From Mesorhizobium sp. B2-1-1 (lineage in GTDB: Bacteria; Pseudomonadota; Alphaproteobacteria; Rhizobiales; Rhizobiaceae): a DNA stretch of 64,000 nucleotides. Within the stretch, counting starts at the first letter, position 1. Every line of letters begins with the position of its first letter. The notes beneath the pieces were generated by a model, which did not search any database, was not told where the DNA came from, and saw only the letters and a list, made by a program, of their open reading frames with translations. This document shows, piece after piece, positions 10,049 to 18,365 of the stretch. The stretch is taken from positions 434,001-498,000 of the forward strand of contig NZ_CP083954.1 in NCBI RefSeq assembly GCF_006442975.2, read 5' to 3'. The translations under genes were made by a program, and so were the position numbers.

Positions 10049-11287
10049 CTACGCCGCCAGCAGCGACTTCAATTTCACCGCCTGCGAACCGAGCGCTTCC
10101 GGCGCCGGCCTCGCCCGTTTGCCGATCAGCATCTCCGCCAGCCTGATATCGCGGGCGACCGCATTGCCCGGCCCGATGCCGCTGGCGGCCACCAGCCTGC
10201 CGTCCTCGGCAAGGTGAAAGAGGATGAAGGCGTCCTCGCCGAGATCGCGGCGCACCGTGCTGCGGCCTTCGTCGGAAAGCCCCGCGATCTGCAGGGACAG
10301 GCCATATTGATCCGACCAGAACCACGGCACCGCCGCATGTGCCTCGGCGGCGCCGAGCATGTTTTTTGCCGCCAGCGCGCCTTGTTCCTGGGCGTTGCGC
10401 CAGGCCTCCAGCCGCACGCGACGGCCGCCATAGACGGCAAGCGGGAACGAACAGCAGTCGCCGGCAGCGAAGATGTCGGGGTCGGTGCTGCACAGTTCGG
10501 CATCGACTGATATGCCGTTGTCGATGGCCAGTCCCGCTTCGGCGGCAAGAGCCGTCACCGGCACGGCGCCGATGCCGATGATGGCGAGATCGGCGAGGAT
10601 TTCGCGGCCGCCGGCAAGCACGATGCGCACCTGCCTGCCGTCGTCGGCGATCGAGGCAATGCCTTCGCCGCACGCTATGTCGACGCCTTCGGCGACGTGG
10701 GTGTCATGGACGACCTTGGCGATCTCGGCCGGTACGCCGCGCATCAGGATGCGCGGCTGCGCCTCGATGACGGCGACCGCAGCACCGAGCTTGCGGGCCG
10801 CCGCGGCGAGCTCGAGGCCGATGAAGCCGCCGCCGATGACGGCAATGCGGTTACCCGCCTTGAGATGGGCGCGGATAGCCAGCGCATCGGCGAAGGTCCT
10901 GAGGTAGACGCAGCGCCCGCCAAGGCCGGGCATCGGCAGTTTGCGCGGCGTCGAGCCGGTCGCCAGCAGCAGCTTGTCGTAGGGCAGGACCGAACCGTCC
11001 GACAGGCGCACAGTATGCGCGGCGCGATCGATCGCTGCAGCCTGAATGGAATGGATATGCCGGATGGACTTTTCGGCGAGGATCTCGTCGCTGGCGATCG
11101 CCTTGATCTCGGGCACGCCGCCGGCCATGGCGTCCTTGGACAGAGGCGGCCGTTCATAGGGCAGATGCGGCTCGTCGCCGACCAGCGTCACCGGTCCCTC
11201 ATAGCCGAGGTCACGCAATGCAAGCGCTGCCCGGCCGCCGCATTCCCCGGCGCCGATGATGACCATTCCGCGCGTCATACCGGTCAT
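10049..11287 (-). CDS. FAD-dependent ferredoxin reductase, MocF-like
   Basis: Transfers electrons from NAD(P)H to the Rieske ferredoxin encoded just upstream. The 412-residue protein has an N-terminal FAD motif GAGECG near residues 11-16, VGDEPHLPYERPPLSK, a second dinucleotide motif VIGGGFIGLELAAAA near residues 150-164, and the C-terminal FAD segment DIFAAGDCCSFPL near 281. This is the layout of oxygenase-coupled reductases. The start at 11287 overlaps the ferredoxin stop (ATGA), so translation is coupled. Gene order matches mocD-mocE-mocF of rhizopine catabolism; the substrate assignment is inference. Confidence 0.88.
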   Translation of the reverse strand: MTGMTRGMVIIGAGECGGRAALALRDLGYEGPVTLVGDEPHLPYERPPLSKDAMAGGVPEIKAIASDEILAEKSIRHIHSIQAAAIDRAAHTVRLSDGSVLPYDKLLLATGSTPRKLPMPGLGGRCVYLRTFADALAIRAHLKAGNRIAVIGGGFIGLELAAAARKLGAAVAVIEAQPRILMRGVPAEIAKVVHDTHVAEGVDIACGEGIASIADDGRQVRIVLAGGREILADLAIIGIGAVPVTALAAEAGLAIDNGISVDAELCSTDPDIFAAGDCCSFPLAVYGGRRVRLEAWRNAQEQGALAAKNMLGAAEAHAAVPWFWSDQYGLSLQIAGLSDEGRSTVRRDLGEDAFILFHLAEDGRLVAASGIGPGNAVARDIRLAEMLIGKRARPAPEALGSQAVKLKSLLAA

Positions 11288-11598
11288 CCGATCTGGACGA
11301 GGACGCTGCCGGCGTCGACCTTGACCGGATAGGTCCTGAGATTGACGCAGGCCGGCGCGCCCTTGGCTTGGCCTGTCTTGTAGTTGAAGCGGCCATTGTG
11401 CTTGGGACATTCGATGATGTCGTCCATGACAAGCCCGTCGGCGAGATGCACCTTTTCGTGCGTACAAAGGCCGTCGGTGGCGAAATACTCATCATCGGGG
11501 CTGCGATAGATGGCGTAGCTGCGGCCGCCGTGATCGAACCGCATCACATCTTCTTCGTCGATGTCTCCCACGGCACAGGCCTCGACCCAGTCGCTCAT
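11284..11598 (-). CDS. Rieske [2Fe-2S] ferredoxin, MocE-like
   Basis: Small soluble electron carrier between the reductase and the membrane oxygenase. The 104 residues contain both Rieske cluster motifs: CTHEKVH (Cys45, His47) and CPKHNGR (Cys64, His67). The ATG at 11598 follows an AGAAATG context and gives the normal short domain; a longer frame to 11646 has no better start. It lies 44 bp after the desaturase-type gene and overlaps the reductase by 4 bp, forming a single three-gene operon. Confidence 0.92.
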   Translation of the reverse strand: MSDWVEACAVGDIDEEDVMRFDHGGRSYAIYRSPDDEYFATDGLCTHEKVHLADGLVMDDIIECPKHNGRFNYKTGQAKGAPACVNLRTYPVKVDAGSVLVQIG

Positions 11599-11642
11599 AC
11601 ATTTCTCCCGCGAAATTTCCCGATCGCGCCTCACGGCGGATA

Positions 11643-12740
11643 TCACTCCGCCGCGGCGTTGAAGGCAGCATTGTCGTTGTGCAGATCCTCGCGATACGGC
11701 CTGGCCGTTGGCGGCAGCTCGCGCTTGAGGAAATAATCCTCGTTGCGCAACTGGCGCCAGAAGACAGGCAGCATCTCGCGATAGCCGGCCAGGATCGAGG
11801 GCGTCGGCGCCGGCAAATCATGCTTGATCAGTTCATGCAGCTTCGGCAGCGCATGGTAGGGCACCATCGGGAACATATGATGCTCGACGTGGTAGTTCAT
11901 GTTCCAGTAGATGAAACGGCTGATCGGGTTCATGTAGACGGTGCGGCTGTTCAGCCGATGGTCGGTGACGTTGTCGGCAAGACCGCCATGCTGCAGCAGG
12001 CCGACCATGACGTGGTGCCAGGCGCCATAGAGCCTGGGCAGGCCGACCAGCATCAAGGGCAGGAACGAGCCGGTATAGAGCGCCAGCGCGATGGTTGCGG
12101 CATAGATCGCGGTCCAGATGCGGGCGATGCGGATCGCTTTCGGCTGTTCCTGCTCGGGAATAAAGGTCTTTTCGGCCGCGCTGATGTTGCCGGCGGCGTT
12201 GCGCAGCATGTCTGACATCGCATGCCAGGCGTCGAGCACGCCGACAAAGCCGAGGATGGCGCGCACCAGGTCCGGCGGCCGCATGACCGAGATTTCCGGA
12301 TCGCGGCCGACGATGATAGTGTCGGTGTGATGGCGCGTGTGGCTCCAGCGCCAGGTCACCGGGTTGCGCATGATCATGAAGCAGGCGACCTGATAGACCC
12401 AATCATTCATCCACTGCGTGCGGAAGGCCGTACCATGGCCGCATTCGTGCCAGCGGGAATCCGTGGACGAGCCGTAGAGCACGCCATAGGCGAAGAAGAA
12501 CGGCACGCACCACCAGGTGCCCCAGAACCAGGCACCGCCGGCGCCGCTGACGATGAGCGCGGCGATCCAGATCGCCGTGTCGCGGAGCGCGGGCGCGTCG
12601 GAGCGCTGCATCAGCTCCTTCATCTGCTTGCGGGGAATGTCGGTGTGATACCATTCGGCCGCCGACAGGCCGGTCTCGACGGCCAGCCTGGCGTCGCGGC
12701 CGATCAGGCTGTAGTCACGCCGGGACGGCGCAGCATGCAT
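11643..12740 (-). CDS. Membrane di-iron oxygenase / fatty-acid-desaturase family, MocD-like
   Basis: Catalytic component of a three-part oxygenase. The 365-residue membrane protein has the histidine boxes HECGH (98-102), HTRHH (134-138) and HVEHH (284-288) that bind two irons in desaturases and hydroxylases, between hydrophobic segments near 57-90 and 205-240. MocD in rhizopine catabolism is of this class and is thought to remove the O-methyl group of 3-O-methyl-scyllo-inosamine. The start at 12740 is preceded by GAGGGAGG at good spacing. Beside inositol import genes the likely substrate is a methylated inositol or rhizopine. A lipid desaturase remains an alternative. Confidence 0.85.
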   Translation of the reverse strand: MHAAPSRRDYSLIGRDARLAVETGLSAAEWYHTDIPRKQMKELMQRSDAPALRDTAIWIAALIVSGAGGAWFWGTWWCVPFFFAYGVLYGSSTDSRWHECGHGTAFRTQWMNDWVYQVACFMIMRNPVTWRWSHTRHHTDTIIVGRDPEISVMRPPDLVRAILGFVGVLDAWHAMSDMLRNAAGNISAAEKTFIPEQEQPKAIRIARIWTAIYAATIALALYTGSFLPLMLVGLPRLYGAWHHVMVGLLQHGGLADNVTDHRLNSRTVYMNPISRFIYWNMNYHVEHHMFPMVPYHALPKLHELIKHDLPAPTPSILAGYREMLPVFWRQLRNEDYFLKRELPPTARPYREDLHNDNAAFNAAAE

Positions 12741-12820
12741 GGTTGCCTCCCTCGGCAAGGGCATCCGCCACGCGAATGCCCGACATTTCCTGACTTCGAG
12801 GCTGAAAATAACGCTAGCTC

Positions 12821-12870
12821 ATGATAGACTCAACATCATAAAGATAGTTTCTATCATTTCCTATCATAAA
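12821..12870. promoter_or_regulatory. Operator cluster in the mocD / LacI divergent promoter
   Basis: The motif CTATCAT, or its complement ATGATAG, occurs at 12821-12827, 12851-12857 and 12861-12867. A perfect inverted repeat GATAG-TTT-CTATC lies at 12843-12855. The AT-rich block stands out from the GC-rich surroundings and lies between the starts of the divergent oxygenase operon and the LacI gene. It is probably the operator of that LacI regulator, controlling both directions. Confidence 0.65.
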
Positions 12871-12906
12871 GATGTAGGAAAGATGCACGGTCAAATGAGG
12901 ACAGAC

Positions 12907-13938
12907 ATGGCGAAACGGCCGACCATATCAGATCTGGCGCGCATCTCCGGCGTCAGCGTCGCCACGGTGGACCGGGTGCTCAACAGCCGCCTGCCTGTGC
13001 GCGAGGAAACGGCGCGCCGCGTCTATAACGCCGCGACCGAGATCGGCTATCACGCCGCAGGCCTGATCAAGCAGCGTATGCGCCAGGAATTGCCCGAGTA
13101 TCGGCTGGGTTTCCTGCTGCTTCGGGGCAATGACGTTTTCTATGGCGATTTCGCGCGGGAACTCGAACTCGCGGTCGCACAATCGCAGCGCTTCCGTGGC
13201 GTCGCAACCATCGATTTCGCCAGTTCCCTGGCCCCGGATGAGATCGCTGCCCAGATGCGCAGGCTGGCGGCGAAATCGCGGGCGATCGCCGTGGTCGGCC
13301 CTGACCATCCGACGCTGACGGCGGTCGTGGAGGCGCTAAAAGCCAGGGGACAGCCGGTCTTCTCCCTGCTGTCCGACTTCGCCGCCGGCATCCGCGAAGG
13401 CTATGTCGGGCTCGACAACCGCAAGGTCGGCCGCACCGCCGCCTGGATGATCTCGAAGGCTGCGAGGAAGCCCGGCAAGGTCGCCCTTTTTGTCGGCAGC
13501 CATCGCTTCCACGGCCATGAGCTGCGTGAGATCGGTTTCCGCTCCTTCTTTCGCGAGCATGCGCCGGACTTCAACGTGCTGGAGACGCTGGTCAATCTGG
13601 AGGCCAACCAGGTGACCCATGATGCGATGATCGATCTTCTGGCGCGATATCCGGATCTTGTCGGCTGCTACGTCGCCGGCGGCGGCATGGAAGGCGCCGT
13701 CTCGGCGCTGCGGACAGCGAAGCCCGCAAACATGCCGGTGGTCGTCTGCAACGAGATCAACGCCGAATCGCGCGCCGCGCTTGCCGACAACATCCTGACG
13801 ATGGTGATCTCGACGCCCCTTGCCGCGCTCTGTCGCGAGCTCGTCGATCGGATGGCGCATGCCATCGAAACCGGTGCGGCCAATGCGCCGGGCCAGACAT
13901 TCCTCCCCTTCGACATCTATTTGCCGGAAAACATCTGA
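12907..13938 (+). CDS. LacI-family transcriptional regulator (divergent from mocDEF-like operon)
   Basis: The 343-residue protein has an N-terminal LacI helix-turn-helix (TISDLARISGVSVATVDRVLN). It has Asp where most LacI proteins have Ser (ATVSRVLN), a variant seen in regulators tied to ribose/inositol-type ABC operons. A periplasmic-binding-protein-like sensor domain follows from about residue 60. The start at 12907 is preceded by TGAGGA at good spacing; upstream in-frame ATGs at 12883 and 12895 lack comparable sites. Its position suggests control of the oxygenase operon and possibly the ABC operon downstream, with an inositol-like effector. Confidence 0.87.
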   Translation: MAKRPTISDLARISGVSVATVDRVLNSRLPVREETARRVYNAATEIGYHAAGLIKQRMRQELPEYRLGFLLLRGNDVFYGDFARELELAVAQSQRFRGVATIDFASSLAPDEIAAQMRRLAAKSRAIAVVGPDHPTLTAVVEALKARGQPVFSLLSDFAAGIREGYVGLDNRKVGRTAAWMISKAARKPGKVALFVGSHRFHGHELREIGFRSFFREHAPDFNVLETLVNLEANQVTHDAMIDLLARYPDLVGCYVAGGGMEGAVSALRTAKPANMPVVVCNEINAESRAALADNILTMVISTPLAALCRELVDRMAHAIETGAANAPGQTFLPFDIYLPENI

Positions 13939-13949
13939 AGCCATTTCAG

Positions 13950-14017
13950 GAATGCGCAGCGGTTTTCCGTCCAGGTCGCGTCAGGACGGAAGGTAGGGCG
14001 TTTCCATGAAACGATAA
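13950..14017 (-). repeat. Dispersed intergenic repeat, family A copy 1
   Basis: Reverse-oriented copy of the element found at 20765-20867. The shared blocks are GCGGTTTTCCGTCC, GCGTCA and GCGTTTCCATGAAACG. This copy has diverged internally. It lies between the LacI gene and the promoter of the ABC operon. Confidence 0.6.
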
Positions 14018-14115
14018 AACCCTCGGGCAGCCCGGTCTGCCGCAAACCAGCCGCCTGAAATGATAGAATCCATCAGAGACAGCCGAAAATCGCACGCCCG
14101 GATTCGGAATTTCCC

Positions 14116-14150
14116 TTGACGCCCCGATTCGAAATGGAATAAATATTTCA
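14116..14150 (+). promoter_or_regulatory. Promoter and IolR-type palindrome of the inositol ABC operon
   Basis: A TTGACG box at 14116-14121 is followed by an AT-rich -10 region that overlaps the near-palindrome TGGAAT-AAAT-ATTTCA at 14135-14150 (GGAA-N6-TTTC). The same element, differing only in the central four bases, sits at 25471-25486 before iolC. A GGAA-T-TTCC palindrome also occurs at 14106-14114. The rest of the 390-bp gap holds repeat family A (13950-14017) and a structured leader (14171-14244). Confidence 0.65.
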
Positions 14151-14170
14151 CTGACTGTACATTTTGGTTC

Positions 14171-14244
14171 TTTCGTTCCGACAACACCTGGTTCGAGCAG
14201 GCAGTTCGGCGTTCCAGCCAGTGGTGAACCGCGTTGGAACGAAA
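14171..14244 (+). promoter_or_regulatory. Nested inverted repeats in the ABC operon 5' leader
   Basis: The 9-bp arms TTTCGTTCC (14171-14179) and GGAACGAAA (14236-14244) are perfect complements. The 5-bp arms GGTTC (14190-14194) and GAACC (14226-14230) nest inside. If transcription starts near 14150 the RNA could fold into a long stem upstream of the binding-protein gene. It could instead be paired operator half-sites. No known riboswitch was recognised. Confidence 0.4.
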
Positions 14245-14329
14245 TGATATCAGGGAGAGATTCCCCGGGGAGATCGGGGATTCCGGATAGATCGGTGCAA
14301 CCGGACACCCAAAGTGGAGGAGAAATACA

Positions 14330-15271
14330 ATGAAGAAAATGATTTTGGGCGTCGCTTTCGCGGCGCTGATGAGTTCGTCCGCCATGGCCGCCAAGATCGG
14401 CGTGTCGATGGCCAAGTTCGACGACAATTTCCTGACCGTGCTGCGCAACGGCATGATCGAGCAGGCCAAGGGCATGAGCGGCGTGGAGCTGCAGGTCGAG
14501 GACGCGCAGAACGACGTCGCCAAACAGCTCGACCAGATCAAGAACTTCGCCGCATCAGGGGTCGACGCCATCATCGTCAATCCGGTCGACACCTCGGCCA
14601 CGCAGGCGATGTCGGATGCCGCGGCCGCCGCAAAGATCCCGCTGGTGTATGTCAACCGTGAACCGGTGAATGTCGACACGCTGCCTGACAACCAGGCCTT
14701 CGTCGCTTCGAACGAGGCCGATTCCGGCACGCTCGAAACCAAGGAGGTCTGCCGCCTGTTCAAGGAATCCGGCAAGAAGGAAGCCAATGTCTATGTGATC
14801 ATGGGCGAGCTTTCCAACCAAGCAGCCGTGCAGCGCACCAAGGACATCGAGGAGGTGATCGCAACGCCGGATTGCAGCTTCATCAAGATCATCGACAAGC
14901 AGACGTCGAACTGGAACCGCGACGAGGCCCAGAACCTGATGACCAACTGGCTGTCGACCGGCAAGCCGTTCGACGGCGTCATCGCCAACAATGACGAAAG
15001 CGCCATCGGCGCCATCCAGGCAATGAAGGCCGCCAATGTCGACATGAAGACGGTTGTCGTCGGCGGCGTCGACGCCACGCAGGACGCGCTCGCCGCCATG
15101 CAGGCAGGCGACCTCGACGCCACCGTGTTCCAGGACGCGGCCGGCCAGGGCGCCGGCGCGCTCGACGCGGCATTGAAACTGTCCAAGGGCGAGAAGGTCG
15201 AACACAAGGTCTACGTGCCCTTCCAACTGGTGACGCCGGCCAACATCGACAAGTTCCTGAAGAAGAACTGA
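14330..15271 (+). CDS. Sugar/inositol/rhizopine-type ABC transporter substrate-binding protein
   Basis: Periplasmic binding protein (313 residues) with a signal peptide ending SSSAMA near residue 20. The mature protein begins AKIGVSMAKFDDNFLT. It shows the cluster-2 ribose/inositol binding-protein pattern, with DAIIVNPVDT near 82-91, VYVNREPV near 106-113, and VVVGGVDATQDALAAMQAGDLDATVFQDA near 240-268. It closely resembles MocB-type rhizopine-binding proteins from memory. The ATG at 14330 follows a strong GGAGGA. First gene of a five-gene operon (binding protein, permease, ATPase, idhA, SDR). Confidence 0.88.
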   Translation: MKKMILGVAFAALMSSSAMAAKIGVSMAKFDDNFLTVLRNGMIEQAKGMSGVELQVEDAQNDVAKQLDQIKNFAASGVDAIIVNPVDTSATQAMSDAAAAAKIPLVYVNREPVNVDTLPDNQAFVASNEADSGTLETKEVCRLFKESGKKEANVYVIMGELSNQAAVQRTKDIEEVIATPDCSFIKIIDKQTSNWNRDEAQNLMTNWLSTGKPFDGVIANNDESAIGAIQAMKAANVDMKTVVVGGVDATQDALAAMQAGDLDATVFQDAAGQGAGALDAALKLSKGEKVEHKVYVPFQLVTPANIDKFLKKN

Positions 15272-15294
15272 GCGGCGGAACGGTTCACCTCGGG

Positions 15295-15347
15295 GCGGCG
15301 CTCAAAGGACCGGGCGCCGCTCCTCCTCTCGGCGCTTTGATAGCGCC
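15295..15347 (+). terminator. Tandem hairpins between binding-protein and permease genes
   Basis: Two perfect stems: GCGGCGC/GCGCCGC at 15295-15320 (12-nt loop) and GGCGCT/AGCGCC at 15331-15347 (5-nt loop). Neither is followed by a T-run. Such stems commonly limit read-through or protect the upstream message, giving more binding protein than permease. That role is inferred from position. Confidence 0.5.
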
Positions 15348-15379
15348 AGGGGCGACCGCGGCTGACGGAGGATAGACGA

Positions 15380-16456
15380 GTGGCACAGACATCTCATGGC
15401 GTCGGCGGGGTCAGCTATGATGCGAAGAAGCGCATATGGCCGGCGGAATTCAACGTCTTCCTGGCGCTCGTCATTCTTGTCGTCATCTTCGAATTGATCG
15501 GCCGCGTCTTTCTCGGCGACAGCTTCCTGTTCAACACCCGCAGCAATGTCGGCGGCCTCTTCAACGAGGCGCGGCTACAGATCATCATTCTGCAAGTATC
15601 GATCGTCGGCATCATCGCCATCGGCGTGACGCAGGTTATCATATCGGGCGGCATCGACCTGTCGTCGGGCTCGATCGTCGGCGCCACCGCCATGATCGCC
15701 ATGAGCTTCGCCCAGGTGGCGACGGTCAACGGCAACCCCAATCCCAAGGCGATGTTCCTGGCTCAGGGCTGGACCGACCTGCCGGTCATCGTGCCGGTGC
15801 TGGTCGCCATCGGCTGCGGGCTGCTGGCAGGCCTGGTCAACGGCGCCCTGATCGCTTACACGCGCATTCCGCCCTTCATCGCCACGCTAGGCATGATGGT
15901 GACCGCGCGCGGCATCGCCAAATGGTGGTCCAAGGGGCAGCCCATCTCGTTCCCGACCGAGAGCTTCGCCGCCATCGGCAAGGGCCTGATGCCCGTCATC
16001 ATCTTCCTGTCGCTGGCCGTGCTGTTCCAGCTGATCATGACCTACACACGATACGGCAAGCATTGCTACGCGATCGGCTCCAACGAGGATGCCGCGCGCA
16101 TGTCCGGCATCAAGATCGCCAACCACAAGATCCTGGTCTACGTCATCGCCGGCATACTCGCGTCGCTCGCCGCGGTGGTGCTGTCTTCCAAGAACCTCAC
16201 CGCCCAGGCCGGCATGGGCGTGATGTACGAACTCGACGCCATCGCCATGGCGGTCATCGGCGGCGTATCGCTGTCGGGCGGCCGCGGCTCGATCATCGGC
16301 ACGGTGATCGGCGCGCTGATCTTCGGCGTCATCATCTCCGGCTTCACCTTCCTGCGCCTCGACGCCTACTACCAGGAGATGGTCAAGGGCGTGATCATCG
16401 TCGGCGCCGTCGTTCTCGACCAGTGGCGCCAACGCCTGCGGGCATTGAGGGCTTGA
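15380..16456 (+). CDS. ABC transporter permease, ribose/inositol type
   Basis: A 358-residue integral membrane protein of the RbsC/FrcC class (BPD_transp_2). It shows the signature GGIDLSSGSIVGATAM near residues 92-107 and VIGGVSLSGGRGSIIGTVIGAL near 294-315, with 8-10 hydrophobic helices. It starts at a GTG (15380) preceded by GGAGGA. Partner of the binding protein upstream and the ATPase 2 bp downstream. Confidence 0.92.
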   Translation: MAQTSHGVGGVSYDAKKRIWPAEFNVFLALVILVVIFELIGRVFLGDSFLFNTRSNVGGLFNEARLQIIILQVSIVGIIAIGVTQVIISGGIDLSSGSIVGATAMIAMSFAQVATVNGNPNPKAMFLAQGWTDLPVIVPVLVAIGCGLLAGLVNGALIAYTRIPPFIATLGMMVTARGIAKWWSKGQPISFPTESFAAIGKGLMPVIIFLSLAVLFQLIMTYTRYGKHCYAIGSNEDAARMSGIKIANHKILVYVIAGILASLAAVVLSSKNLTAQAGMGVMYELDAIAMAVIGGVSLSGGRGSIIGTVIGALIFGVIISGFTFLRLDAYYQEMVKGVIIVGAVVLDQWRQRLRALRA

Positions 16457-16458
16457 CC

Positions 16459-17226
16459 ATGTCAGACATCGTCCTGAAGACCGAAAACCTGACCAAGCGC
16501 TATGGCGGCGTGCAGGCGCTGGAAGGCGCGAATTTCGAGCTGCGCAAGGGCGAACACGTCGCCATCATGGGCGACAATGGCGCCGGCAAGTCGACCTTCG
16601 TGCGCCAGATCACCGCCGTCGAGCAACCGACCAGCGGCCAGATCTGGTTCGACGGCAAGCAAGTCAATTTTTCGGGCCCTATCGAGGCGCGAGAGGCCGG
16701 CATCGAGACCGTGTTCCAGAACCTGGCGCTGGCCGACGACCTCGACGTGCCGTCGAACCTGTTCCTTGGCCGAGAAAAAGTGCTGTTCAATCTGGGACCG
16801 TTTTCGATCCTGGACCGCCGGGGGATGCGCAAGGCGACCGAAGCCGCGCTGGTGCGCACGGCGGTGAAAATCCCCAACCTGTCGAACACCATCCGCCACA
16901 TGTCGGGCGGCCAGCGGCAGTGCGTGGCGATCGCCAGGACCGCGACCTTCGCCTCCAAGCTGATCATCATGGACGAGCCGACGGCAGCACTCGGCGTGCA
17001 GGAGACCGCGCAGGTCGAGAACATCATCCGCACGCTGAAGGACAATGGCGAGCCGCTGATCCTGATCAGCCACAATATGCGCCAGGTGTTCGACCTTTGC
17101 GACCGCATCGTCGTCTTCCGGCGCGGCCGCATCGTCGCCAATTTGCGCAAGGAGAACACCGACGGAAACGATATTGTTTCCTACATCACCGGCGCCAAGA
17201 CCGGAGAGGCCGAACTCGCGGCCTAG
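16459..17226 (+). CDS. ABC transporter ATPase, single-domain FrcA type
   Basis: Energises the importer. The 255 residues have Walker A GDNGAGKST near residue 37, signature MSGGQRQ near 145 and Walker B LIIMDEPT near 165. Most ribose-class importers use a fused two-domain ATPase of about 500 residues, as at 36035-37576 in this window. This one is half that size, as in the fructose importer FrcA, and must work as a homodimer. A longer overlapping frame upstream is a shadow of the permease; the ATG at 16459 sits 2 bp after its stop. Confidence 0.93.
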   Translation: MSDIVLKTENLTKRYGGVQALEGANFELRKGEHVAIMGDNGAGKSTFVRQITAVEQPTSGQIWFDGKQVNFSGPIEAREAGIETVFQNLALADDLDVPSNLFLGREKVLFNLGPFSILDRRGMRKATEAALVRTAVKIPNLSNTIRHMSGGQRQCVAIARTATFASKLIIMDEPTAALGVQETAQVENIIRTLKDNGEPLILISHNMRQVFDLCDRIVVFRRGRIVANLRKENTDGNDIVSYITGAKTGEAELAA

Positions 17227-17344
17227 GCCGGGCGCGGAGGCGGCGGTCATCGCCTCCCTGTCGATCTTGTCTTGACCGGAAAAACACCTGCGCGCATGAC
17301 CGGCGCCCCGCCAACCTTCGAACCATTCCCCAGAGGAAATTTCC

Positions 17345-18340
17345 ATGACTCTCCGCTTCGCCCTCCTCGGTGCCGGCCGCATCGGCAAGGTCCACGCCCG
17401 CGCCGTCGGCTCCAATCCGCAGGCCAAACTGGTCGCCGTTGCCGATGCATTCGAGAAGGCGGCGAGCGAGCTCGCCACGGCCTACGGCGCCGAGGTGCGC
17501 ACCATCGATGCCATCGAGAAATCCGGGGACATCGACGCGGTCGTGATCTGCACGCCGACCGACACCCATGCCGACCTGATCGAGCGCTTCGCCAAGGCCG
17601 GCAAGGCGATCTTCTGCGAGAAACCGATCGACCTCGACGTCAAGCGGGTCGAGCAGTGCCTGGCCGTGGTCGAGAAGGCCAAGGCGACGCTGATGGTCGG
17701 CTTCAACAGGCGCTTCGACCCGCACTTCGCTGCGGTGCGCAAGGCAATCGATGACGGCGCCATCGGCGTGGTCGAGATGGTGACCATCACGTCGCGCGAT
17801 CCGGGCGCACCGCCGATCGACTACATCGCGCGCTCCGGCGGGATCTTTCGCGACATGACCATCCACGACTTCGACATGGCGCGCTTCCTGCTCGGCGAAG
17901 AGCCGGTGGCGGTCAGCGCGCATGCCTCGGTGCTGGTCGACAAGAAGATCGGCGAGGCCGGCGATTTCGACTCGGTCAGCGTCATCCTCGAAACGGCTTC
18001 CGGCAAGCAGGCCGTCATCTCCAATTCGCGCCGCGCCACCTATGGCTACGACCAGCGCATCGAGGTGCATGGCTCGAAAGGCATGGTCGCGGCCGAGAAC
18101 CAGCGGCCGGTGTCGATCGAACTGGCCAATGAGAAGGGCTATACGCGCCCGCCGCTGCACGACTTCTTCATGACCCGCTATCTCGATGCCTATGCCATCG
18201 AGATTGCGTCCTTCATCGCCGCCGCGACGTCGGGCAAGAAGGCAGCACCGAGCGGGACGGACGGGCTCATCGCACTTCGGCTGGCGGATGCGGCGCTGAA
18301 ATCGGCGACATCAGGCCAGACCGTCCGCCTCGACAAGTAA
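17345..18340 (+). CDS. idhA: Myo-inositol 2-dehydrogenase (Gfo/Idh/MocA family)
   Basis: Oxidises myo-inositol to 2-keto-myo-inositol with NAD+, the entry step of inositol catabolism. The 331-residue protein has the Rossmann motif GAGRIG at residues 9-14, FCEKPIDLD near 93-101 (the EKP lysine) and GGIFRDMTIHDFDMARF near 165-181, which carries the conserved catalytic Asp-His region of inositol dehydrogenases. Context with inositol-type import genes and the IolR-like palindrome supports the specificity. A related rhizopine dehydrogenase (MocA) role cannot be excluded. Confidence 0.88.
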   Translation: MTLRFALLGAGRIGKVHARAVGSNPQAKLVAVADAFEKAASELATAYGAEVRTIDAIEKSGDIDAVVICTPTDTHADLIERFAKAGKAIFCEKPIDLDVKRVEQCLAVVEKAKATLMVGFNRRFDPHFAAVRKAIDDGAIGVVEMVTITSRDPGAPPIDYIARSGGIFRDMTIHDFDMARFLLGEEPVAVSAHASVLVDKKIGEAGDFDSVSVILETASGKQAVISNSRRATYGYDQRIEVHGSKGMVAAENQRPVSIELANEKGYTRPPLHDFFMTRYLDAYAIEIASFIAAATSGKKAAPSGTDGLIALRLADAALKSATSGQTVRLDK

Positions 18341-18365
18341 CGACTTAAAGCACAGGAGCAGAGCG

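Noticed and set aside
15436..17226. 596-codon frame running through the permease gene into the ATPase
   Set aside because: Only the part from 16459 encodes the ATPase. The first 340 codons are an out-of-frame reading of the permease with Arg/His-rich nonsense.
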